Shown: positions 33,088 to 39,687 of the stretch, piece after piece | How positions within the stretch are numbered: position 1 is the first letter of the stretch | Layout: every line of letters begins with the position of its first letter | Origin: Yinghuangia sp051388915 | GTDB lineage: Bacteria; Actinomycetota; Actinomycetes; Streptomycetales; Streptomycetaceae | Direction of reading: 5' to 3' | Assembly (NCBI RefSeq): GCF_051388915.1 | Contig: NZ_JBPKBH010000020.1 | Coordinates: 112,128 to 176,127, forward strand | DNA length: 64,000 nucleotides | Translations under genes and position numbers: made by a program | Notes under the pieces: generated by a model | The model's database searches: none | The model's input: only the letters and a program-made list of their open reading frames with translations | What the model was told of the DNA's origin: nothing

Positions 33088-33158
33088 CTGTCGGATCGTA
33101 GAACACCCCTGTCGGAATCCCCGACCAATGTAGTACAGTAGGACACTGCTGTCGGGAT
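33088..33158. promoter_or_regulatory. Three CTGTCGG(G)AT direct repeats in a divergent promoter region
   Basis: CTGTCGGAT at 33088-33096, CTGTCGGAAT at 33109-33118 and CTGTCGGGAT at 33149-33158. The first two are 21 bp apart, about two helical turns; the third flanks an AT-rich patch (TGTAGTACAGTAGG) that looks like the core promoter. The XRE protein of the operon is the natural candidate to bind here. Confidence 0.55.
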
Positions 33159-33218
33159 TTCAGGCGATCGGGGATTCTGCTGAACACCAAGGGTCCGAAC
33201 GAAGACGACATCGTCACG

Positions 33219-33461
33219 GTGGTCGTGGAGTTCCTCGCGGAACTCGAGGACCGGCCTGTCGGCGAGGTCCGCCAGAGTCTCGAGGAGGCGGGGCGTGAAC
33301 TCCCCGTCGACTCGGTCCTCATCGTGGAGATCCTCACCCGCGTCGAGGAGCGCTACGGCGTCACGATCCCGGCCGATGCGCAGGCAGCTTCCTCAACCCG
33401 GTCGGTACGCTCGTTCGCCCGCACCGTCCTGGAGGCGATCCACGAAAGGGCACTACCATGA
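33219..33461 (+). CDS. Acyl-carrier-protein-like small protein
   Basis: 80 residues from the GTG at 33219, but the frame codes a plausible longer first helix (LNTKGPNEDDIVT before VVVEFLAELED), so a CTG near 33177-33180 may be the true start. It looks like an acyl or peptidyl carrier protein: ELPVDSVLIVEILTRVEERY then GVTIPAD matches helix II and loop of ACP, with Ser32 at the phosphopantetheine position (DSL is DSV here), and TRSVRSFARTVLEAI matches helix IV. It overlaps the XRE gene by four bases. No ketosynthase or adenylation enzyme is nearby, so its role in this operon is open. Confidence 0.75.
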   Translation: MVVEFLAELEDRPVGEVRQSLEEAGRELPVDSVLIVEILTRVEERYGVTIPADAQAASSTRSVRSFARTVLEAIHERALP

Positions 33462-33907
33462 CCCCGTCCCGCGCCGAACGCTCCCGCGACCAGGACCGCC
33501 CCCGTGACCCGGAACTGGAACGGCTCGGAGGTCGGCTGAGGTCGATGCGCGACTACCTGGGCATGTCCCAGCAGTTCGTCGCGGACGGCACCGGCATCCC
33601 GCGGACCGCTATCAGTGACATTGAGCGCGGCGCACGGCGCGTGGACAGTCTCGAGCTGAAGAAGTTCGCGCGCCTGTACCGGCGCCCTGTCGCGTACTTC
33701 CTCGCCGAGGAGGAGGATGCCGACCCCGGCGAGTACGTCCTCGCCGGCCTGCCGCGCGCGCTCGCCACGCTCACCGAGGGCGACCGGATCGAACTGGCCC
33801 GGTACGCCGAGTACCTGGCGTTCCGCCGCACCGGCACCGGCACAGACGCCCCGCCGGCGCCCGCACCCGACTCCGGGCCCGCCTCTGACCCGGGGGCGGC
33901 GCGGTGA
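33458..33907 (+). CDS. XRE family helix-turn-helix regulator
   Basis: 149 residues; ATGA overlap with the carrier-like gene. The lambda-repressor-type HTH is LGGRLRSMRDYLGMSQQFVA then GIPRTAISDIERGARRVDSL (about residues 24-65), followed by KKFARLYRRPVAYFL, and a C-terminal tail rich in Ala/Pro. In XRE/ImmA pairs the metallopeptidase cleaves the repressor when induced; this protein is followed by such a peptidase with a GTGA overlap. Likely binds the CTGTCGG repeats upstream of the operon. Confidence 0.93.
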   Translation: MTPSRAERSRDQDRPRDPELERLGGRLRSMRDYLGMSQQFVADGTGIPRTAISDIERGARRVDSLELKKFARLYRRPVAYFLAEEEDADPGEYVLAGLPRALATLTEGDRIELARYAEYLAFRRTGTGTDAPPAPAPDSGPASDPGAAR

Positions 33908-35448
33908 ACTGGGACGTCGCCCACAAGGTTGCCGCGATCGCGTCCGTCCAGGCCCATCGCGACCTGGGCGTGGACCGCGCCGGGTACGTGCACGTCCACG
34001 CCGCGCTCACCCGCGCCGGCGTCGATGTCCTGGCCCGTCCGATGCCCACCCTGTTTGGGGTCTATCAGCCCGGCCGGGCTGCGGAGGAGCCCTCGGTGCT
34101 GCTCAACGCGCGGCTGAACATCGTCACCCAGCGGCACACCGCCGCCCACGAGCTCGGCCACCACCGCCTCGGCCACGGCGCCGCGTTCGATGTGGAACTG
34201 GACCGGGCGCGCATGCGCGGCCGCTACCACCTGGCAGCACAACTACTTTGGCGGGCCTCCGACGCCGGCTTCGATCTTGCGCTGATGAACCTGATGCACA
34301 TGTGGGACCAGACCGGGCAATCCGAGCGCGCGGAGCACCTCGCTCAGCAGGCGTTCGAGGCCGGAGACGCCACGCTGGTCGCCGACCTGGCCGACACGCG
34401 GCACTACGCCACACGACTACGCCAGGACCGTGACAAGGCCATCAGCCTATACCTCCAGGCGCACGAGGCTGGTGACCCCGATGTCTGGGAGCCCTTGGCC
34501 CTATTGCGGAAGGAGGAAGGAGACCACGAGGGAGCCGAGGAGCTCTGCCGCGAGGCCGCGCGCACAGGAACCCGAGCCGCGCTCGGGGCCTTGGCGCGGA
34601 TGCGTGCGGAAGCCGGTGCACCGGAGGAAGCCGAACGTCTTGCCCGGGAAGCCGCCGACGCGGGTGACACCCGCTCGCTCCAACTCTTGGCCGAACTACG
34701 GGAGAAGGCGGGCGACCGCGACCGCGCCGAACGCCTGTACCGGCAGGCAGCCGACGCCGAGGAACTCGGCGCCCTGGTCTCCTTGGCCCGGTTGCGCGAG
34801 GAGGCAGGAGACGGCGAAGGGGCCGAACGGCTGTACCGGCAAGCGATCGACGCCCGGCACTACGAGCCCATCGGGACGCTCGCCGACCTGCGGAATCAGG
34901 CCGGCGACTACGAGGGCGCGGAACGGTTGTACCAGTACCTCGCCGACCACGACCCCTACGGACTTGGCTGGTTGGGCTGGGTGAAGGAAGTCACCGGAGA
35001 CCCGGTTCAGGCGGAACGCCTATACCAGCGGGCCATTGACGCTGGCGATGCCAGGTCGCGTGGATTCCTGACCGAAATGCGTATCAAGAGCGGCGACCTT
35101 GAAGAAGCGGAGCGACTGGCCCAGCACGGGGTCGATGCTGGCGATCCCGAAGCGCCAAGGCTGCTAGCCCTCGTCAAAGAAGAGGCCGGGGACCTTGATG
35201 CGGCCGAACGCCTCTACTCGCAACTCGTCGATAGTGAAGACGCTCCTGGTGTCGCCGAGGATCTGGCTCGTATGCGAGAAAGAGCCGGAGACCTGAACGG
35301 CGCCAGGCACTGGTACCGGCAGGCCGTGGACAGCGGCGTGGGAGAACTGGAGAACCTCGCCCGCGTTATAGCCACGGCCACATGTCCCGCAGCGGAGATC
35401 GTGCGGTACGGCCTGGAACCGGACGGTGCCCCGTCCGGCCCCTGGTAG
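33904..35448 (+). CDS. ImmA/IrrE metallopeptidase fused to a TPR/Sel1-like solenoid
   Basis: 514 residues from the GTG at 33904. The first 95 residues are ImmA/IrrE-like: a VDVLARPMPTLFGVYQPG strand region and the zinc-binding HTAAHELGHHRLGHG (HExxH at residues 82-86). The E-x-x-A...F segment that normally follows and supplies the third ligand is not seen. Instead, from about residue 113 there are about eleven helical repeats of some 33 residues (consensus GD..GAERLYRQA.DAGD...L..LA.LR..A), a TPR or Sel1-like alpha solenoid that could sense a partner protein. The join may be a natural fusion or an old deletion. Terminal gene of the operon; expected role is induced cleavage of the XRE repressor. 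Confidence 0.85.
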   Translation: MNWDVAHKVAAIASVQAHRDLGVDRAGYVHVHAALTRAGVDVLARPMPTLFGVYQPGRAAEEPSVLLNARLNIVTQRHTAAHELGHHRLGHGAAFDVELDRARMRGRYHLAAQLLWRASDAGFDLALMNLMHMWDQTGQSERAEHLAQQAFEAGDATLVADLADTRHYATRLRQDRDKAISLYLQAHEAGDPDVWEPLALLRKEEGDHEGAEELCREAARTGTRAALGALARMRAEAGAPEEAERLAREAADAGDTRSLQLLAELREKAGDRDRAERLYRQAADAEELGALVSLARLREEAGDGEGAERLYRQAIDARHYEPIGTLADLRNQAGDYEGAERLYQYLADHDPYGLGWLGWVKEVTGDPVQAERLYQRAIDAGDARSRGFLTEMRIKSGDLEEAERLAQHGVDAGDPEAPRLLALVKEEAGDLDAAERLYSQLVDSEDAPGVAEDLARMRERAGDLNGARHWYRQAVDSGVGELENLARVIATATCPAAEIVRYGLEPDGAPSGPW

Positions 35449-35489
35449 ATCGCGAGCGGAAAAGCGCGCGGCGGAGATCGGGGCCGCGC

Positions 35490-35657
35490 CTACTCCCAGG
35501 CGACGATGTGCGGGGTAGCGTCGAGGAAGGAGGGCATGTCGCCGAGTTTGACCGGGATGGCGCCGGGCCGTTTCAGGTCAAAGGTGAACAAGGCCCAGTC
35601 GTCTGAGCGGTACGCGAGGAAGGCCACGCGAGTGCCGTCCGCGGCTCGGCGCCTTCG
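35490..35657 (-). pseudogene. Possible C-terminal gene remnant
   Basis: The minus strand reads ADGTRVAFLAYRSDDWALFT and FDLKRPGAIPVKLGDMPSFL down to a stop, protein-like but lacking a start and any upstream part. Sequence beyond 35657 loses coding character, and on the plus strand 35660-35790 holds only another short scrap (ELAHGRCHNEAGHIVTRLKA). The 35449-36026 region thus looks like a graveyard of gene ends, with no intact gene I can support. Confidence 0.35.
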
Positions 35658-36026
35658 TGAACTGCTACATCTACCCGAGCTGTAGGAACTCGCCCACGGC
35701 CGCTGCCACAACGAGGCCGGGCACATCGTCACCCGTCTGAAAGCGTTCGGCGCAGTCGCAACCGCCGCGATCAACTCGCCTGCATCGTGTACGACGGCAA
35801 TGTCGCACTCGCCGCCATGCGGCCCTGCTCCAGACTCAAGTGGATGCGCGTGGCTGCCACCGTTCCGATGTCCGCCGTGGCGGGGGTTCGCTGCGCGCAG
35901 TCGACTACGCTCGGCACCGTGTCGCCTGTGCCTCTCGCCAACCCACGCGGACGGTGGGGCCGCGGCGCGGTACCCGCGATGCAGGCCAGGCCGGTCTCGG
36001 ACGAGCGAAAGGGCGACGGGCCCGAC

Positions 36027-37379
36027 TCACGCTGACGCGAAAGCAGCGACCCGTTCTTCGAGTCGGCACGCCGCCTGGCTGCGTGCTGTGTAGGGCCGTA
36101 CCGCCCTGCCAGCGTCGGTAACCGCATCCTGTAGCCGCGCGGAGGTCACGCCAGCCATCGCGTCGAAGGACCGCTCCCAGGTGAGGCATGCGTCGTCGAT
36201 CTGGCCGACGGCGAGCTGCATGCGGGCTTGGCCGTCGAGGTCGATTGCGAAAATGCGGGTGTACCCGGCTGGGCGGAGCGCGGCGGCGCGGACGTAGGAG
36301 TCGGCGGCGTTGGCGTGGTCTCGCAGGTGGGCGAGGATCTTCGCGGTCCGGGAGTGGATCAGGGCGTGTGCCGGCCCCCAGGAGGTTGCCCAGAACGGCG
36401 GTTCGGTCTCGGGCACCTTGTCGGCCAAGGCGTGGGCACGGCTCAGTTCGCGTGCCGCGTCGCTGCGCTGACCGGTGACGGCAAGTGCGTGGGCTCGGGT
36501 GACGGTGAACAGTGCCTCGGTCATGGGGTCGACGCGTCCGCGGGCACGGTCGAGCGCGGACTCGGCGAGTGCAAGGGATTGGGTGGGCGCGTCCAGCTTC
36601 ATGCCCTGCTGGCTTAGGGTTCGCAGGACGAACCCGTCGTGCCCGACGACTTCGGACTCGGCGGCCAGGGTGTACGCCTGGTGGTAGTAGCGCTGCGCAA
36701 GTCCTTGTTCGCCCGCGTCGTACGCCTTCCAGCCCGCGAGGTGCACGGCGACGGCCGCGGTCGACAGCATCTGGCGGCGGTCCTCGTCGGTGCTGAATCG
36801 TCCCCGGCACAGGGCGGACACGTCCGAGACCAGGTACTGCACCAGCGCGGCGCGCCCGTGCTGGCCGCCGTGGCGTTCGTCGATGTCCATGAACATGCGC
36901 GTTATGTCCCGGACGGCTTGCACGTCCCCGCGCCCGACGATGCCCCCGCTCGTGGCGGTGGCGGTCCGTTCGCCGATGGCGTGGGCCTGATCGAGGGGCA
37001 GTGCGGACGCGGCGGCGGAGAAGACGGCCGTGGTGAGGAAACGACGGCGATTCAAGTCCGAACTCCCCAACTGGACGATGGTCTCGATCGGGTCGGGACC
37101 GACCGCGAGGCCGAGATCGTCGTGTTCGCCCGGCAGTCCGAGGTCATCACGGCTGACGGGGCGGCGCAAGCTTCGCGTGAGGGCTTCCACCAGATAGGCG
37201 ATCACCGAAGGCGAAGGCGTCACCCCGCGGACCCAGTGATGCACCGCGGACCTGTTCGTCCGCAGCACCTGGCCATTCTCCGCCGCGACCTCGCGGACGG
37301 CGCGGGCGACCTGGTCATAGGTCAAACCGGCCGAGGCAATCGCGTCGAACAGTCGGTCGTTGCGCCCCTGCTGCGCCAC
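36027..37379 (-). CDS. XRE-type regulator with TPR-like C-terminal domain
   Basis: 450 residues from the GTG at 37379; the frame extends upstream but loses character. N-terminal HTH region NDRLFDAIASAGLTYDQVAR followed by RTNRSAVHHWVRGVTPSPSV, the atypical HTH (H-W-x-x-G) of a large Streptomyces regulator family, then LNRRRFLTTAVFSAAASALP, a Tat-like RR motif that these proteins carry without being exported, and a C-terminal helical-repeat domain (QRYYHQAYTLAAESEVVGHD, ALAESALDRARGRVDPMTEA). Likely a pleiotropic regulator sensing a small ligand. Divergent from the small-protein/DUF6879/XRE unit at 37526. Confidence 0.85.
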   Translation of the reverse strand: MAQQGRNDRLFDAIASAGLTYDQVARAVREVAAENGQVLRTNRSAVHHWVRGVTPSPSVIAYLVEALTRSLRRPVSRDDLGLPGEHDDLGLAVGPDPIETIVQLGSSDLNRRRFLTTAVFSAAASALPLDQAHAIGERTATATSGGIVGRGDVQAVRDITRMFMDIDERHGGQHGRAALVQYLVSDVSALCRGRFSTDEDRRQMLSTAAVAVHLAGWKAYDAGEQGLAQRYYHQAYTLAAESEVVGHDGFVLRTLSQQGMKLDAPTQSLALAESALDRARGRVDPMTEALFTVTRAHALAVTGQRSDAARELSRAHALADKVPETEPPFWATSWGPAHALIHSRTAKILAHLRDHANAADSYVRAAALRPAGYTRIFAIDLDGQARMQLAVGQIDDACLTWERSFDAMAGVTSARLQDAVTDAGRAVRPYTARSQAACRLEERVAAFASA

Positions 37380-37449
37380 GGGCCGCCCCCGTATACGAGT
37401 TAAACGAATCAGGGCAGCGACGACTGTTCCGGCAGACGCCGCATCGGGA

Positions 37450-37483
37450 TTGACTGTGGCACACGGCGCCAACGGCTGGCGCC
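37450..37483. promoter_or_regulatory. Putative -35 TTGACT plus inverted repeat GGCGCCA-N5-TGGCGCC
   Basis: TTGACT (37450-37455) is followed by a perfect 7-bp dyad (37465-37471 and 37477-37483) 42 bp before the ATG at 37526, in the divergent region of two regulator units. Suits an operator overlapping the core promoter. Confidence 0.45.
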
Positions 37484-37525
37484 GAGCATGGAAATGTTTG
37501 GAACGCGAAGCAGATCGGGGGAGTC

Positions 37526-37768
37526 ATGTCGCTTACATTCATCGGCAAGGATCCGGATTCAGGCACCAAGAGCTGCCCAAGCGCTTGGGTGGACGAAGCC
37601 GGCGACATCCTGGTGCAGGGCTGGAACCCAAGCCCGGAGGAGATCGCCGCGTGCCTGGCGACCGGCCCGATACCGGGATCGGAAACTGTCGTGAAGGTGC
37701 CCGCCAGGATGGCGGGTCTGATCAGGGAGGCGTGCGAGCTTGCCGAACAGCGTGCCGGATTGGGATGA
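37526..37768 (+). CDS. Small hypothetical protein preceding DUF6879
   Basis: 80 residues with GGGGGAG before the ATG. Starts MSLTFIGKDPDSGTKSCPSA, then WVDEAGDILVQGWNPSPEEI and VKVPARMAGLIREACELAEQ. It has the size, strand-rich start and genomic context of the small proteins (DUF397-like) that accompany DUF6879 and XRE regulators in actinomycetes, but I do not recognise it as DUF397. It overlaps the next gene by 29 bases. Probably a module partner of the downstream regulator. Confidence 0.75.
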   Translation: MSLTFIGKDPDSGTKSCPSAWVDEAGDILVQGWNPSPEEIAACLATGPIPGSETVVKVPARMAGLIREACELAEQRAGLG

Positions 37769-38264
37769 GCTGCTGTCGTCCTGCCGCAGGGCCGCCCACT
37801 TGGAGATGCGGGACCACTACGCCGGCGGCGGCGAGGACGACACATTCGCGGCATGGCAGGCCGGGAAGTTGACCCCTGAAGAGTGCGGCCAGCGGTGGCT
37901 GCCCTTCCATGACGAGATGGCAGCTGTGGTCGCGCGAGGCACCCAAGTGCGCAGGCTGCGCCTGGTGTCGACACCGGCGAGCGAGTACATCCGCTTCGAG
38001 CATGCCGGCACGGCGGCAACAATCAGGTCTGGGGAAGACGTTCGCTGGCTCGGGCGACGCGATGCACTCGATCTGGTCGTGCCGGCGAACGACCTGTGGG
38101 TGTTCGACGAGCGCGCGGTGGTGTTCCTCATGTTCGACGGCAACGGCACGTATCTCGAAGACGAGGACGTCACGGTCGAAGACCCCTCCGTGGTCCGTCA
38201 GGTGCTCATGGCTTTCGATACCGCATGGGCCAGGGCCACCCCGCACGGGGAGTTCCGGATCTAA
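37740..38264 (+). CDS. DUF6879 family protein
   Basis: 174 residues from a TTG at 37740 inside the end of the preceding gene; a GTG four codons on is an alternative. Starts PNSVPDWDELLSSCRRAAHL then LEMRDHYAGGG, with LRLVSTPASEYIRFEHAGT and GEDVRWLGRRDALDLVVPAN, DLWVFDERAVVFLMFDGNG in the middle and FDTAWARATPHGEFRI at the end. These are the conserved blocks of a family found next to XRE/DUF397 genes in Streptomyces. Molecular role unknown; proposed by context to be toxin-like or an effector of the regulator encoded nine bases downstream. Confidence 0.85.
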   Translation: MPNSVPDWDELLSSCRRAAHLEMRDHYAGGGEDDTFAAWQAGKLTPEECGQRWLPFHDEMAAVVARGTQVRRLRLVSTPASEYIRFEHAGTAATIRSGEDVRWLGRRDALDLVVPANDLWVFDERAVVFLMFDGNGTYLEDEDVTVEDPSVVRQVLMAFDTAWARATPHGEFRI

Positions 38265-38272
38265 CTCCCGAC

Positions 38273-39148
38273 ATGGCCCAATCACCGTCCAGCAGCGCCC
38301 AACAGGCCCGCGAGGCTCTTGCGGGGCGCCTACGGCAGATCATGACCGAGGCCGGCCTCAACGCCTCGCGCGTTGCCGAGCAGGCGGGCTGGTACCCCTC
38401 GAAGTCCTCCCGCCTGCTCAACGCACAGACTCCGCCAAGCCCGGCTGACATCAACGCCTGGTGCCGAGTGTGCGGGGTCCCGGAGCTGGCCCGCGACCTG
38501 ATCGCCCAGGCCACCGAGGTCGAGTCGATGTACGCGCTGTGGAGAACGCAAACGCGCTCCGGCATGCTGCGACTCCAGACCGAGCCTCAGCGGCTCTACG
38601 GGCGCACCCGGGTCTTCAAGGTCTACTCCTCGGACGTCCTGCCCGGCTTCGTCCAGACGTACAACTATGCACACGCCCTCATGGTGGCCTATGGCCGATT
38701 CCACGGCGCTCCTGATGATGCGGATGCGTCCGCGGCGGCCCGCGTGGAGCGCTCCAAGATCATTTGTCGGCGCGGAAAGACGTTCGGCTTCGTGATCGAG
38801 GAGGCTGCCCTCTACCACCGTGTCGGTGGCGTGGGAGTGTTGCGGGAGCAACTGCGTCGCCTCGTCGACGTCGCCGCGCTGCCCGCTGTATCGGTCGGCG
38901 TCATTCCGGCAACCGACGTCGAACGCGAATACCCCATGGATACGACCTTCGAGTTGTTCGATGACGCCGTAGTGCTGGTCGAACTGCTGACGGCTCAGGT
39001 GCGGGTCACGGCACCGTCCGAAGTCCGTGACTACGTACGCGCGTTCGACATGTTCAGCCGCGCCGCCGTGTATGGCACCACGGCCCGTCGACTGATCGCG
39101 CAGGCTCTCGCGGCCTTGGAGCATGCCGAGACCTCGCCGAACGGTTGA
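38273..39148 (+). CDS. XRE regulator with DUF5753 (Scr1-type) domain
   Basis: 291 residues from MAQSPSSSAQQAREALAGRL. HTH: LRQIMTEAGLNASRVAEQAG then WYPSKSSRLLNAQTPPSPAD (about residues 20-60). The C-terminal DUF5753 ligand-type domain is clear: VYSSDVLPGFVQTYNYAHAL, FGFVIEEAALYHRVGGVGVL, LREQLRRLVDVAALPAVSVG and PMDTTFELFDDAVVLVELLT. Such regulators control secondary metabolism and development and pair with small DUF397/DUF6879 partners. It ends 158 bp before the lanthipeptide precursor, on the same strand, making it the best candidate for a cluster regulator. Confidence 0.9.
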   Translation: MAQSPSSSAQQAREALAGRLRQIMTEAGLNASRVAEQAGWYPSKSSRLLNAQTPPSPADINAWCRVCGVPELARDLIAQATEVESMYALWRTQTRSGMLRLQTEPQRLYGRTRVFKVYSSDVLPGFVQTYNYAHALMVAYGRFHGAPDDADASAAARVERSKIICRRGKTFGFVIEEAALYHRVGGVGVLREQLRRLVDVAALPAVSVGVIPATDVEREYPMDTTFELFDDAVVLVELLTAQVRVTAPSEVRDYVRAFDMFSRAAVYGTTARRLIAQALAALEHAETSPNG

Positions 39149-39306
39149 AGTCGTGGAAACCCTTGGAAAAACGTGGAGTTCAGCTCCTCAGATTCGCCAC
39201 CGTTGATGCACGCCCGATGCGGTGTCGTCCGGTCGGACCTGTCGCCGAGTACAGGTGGCTCTCCCTTCTGCGAGGCCGGGCCGAGTCGAAAGTGAAGAGG
39301 ACTGCC

Positions 39307-39492
39307 ATGCCCCCAACCGAGATCGTCGAGCGCGCCGTGCATGCGCCCGTTCAGACCGAAGACGCCGAGGGCGAGTTCGCCCCGCTAGATATCAGGCTGA
39401 TCGAGGTGGTCGATCCGGCAGGCCTGGTCAACGTCACCGACGACAACTGCGGTAGCTCCTGTCCGACGGCGTGTGCCACGAACGTGGCCTGA
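39307..39492 (+). CDS. FxLD-type class I lanthipeptide precursor
   Basis: 61 residues from the ATG at 39307 (AGAGGA upstream). The leader carries EFAPLDIRLIE (residues 23-33), a variant of the F-x-L-D recognition box bound by class I dehydratases. The C-terminal core region reads VTDDNCGSSCPTACATNVA (residues 43-61): three Cys (48, 52, 56) and five Ser/Thr (Thr44, Ser50, Ser51, Thr54, Thr58) for lanthionine rings, and an Asp-Asp-Asn element before the first Cys. No PR or GG protease site is obvious; the cut site is probably after the VVDPAGL stretch. The Asp residues are the predicted targets of the cluster's isoaspartyl-type methyltransferase. The enzymes that modify it follow after an assembly gap. 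Confidence 0.9.
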   Translation: MPPTEIVERAVHAPVQTEDAEGEFAPLDIRLIEVVDPAGLVNVTDDNCGSSCPTACATNVA

Positions 39493-39507
39493 CGTCGGAG
39501 TCACGGG

Positions 39508-39636
<129 letters not shown>

Positions 39637-39687
39637 CTTCGTCGAAGCGTCGAAGGCCACGCCAACCCCGGATCAGGGGGAATCAAC

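Noticed and set aside
35787..36035. 82-residue plus-strand frame downstream of the ImmA-solenoid gene
   Set aside because: Overlapping open frames on both strands, none with a domain or start signal.
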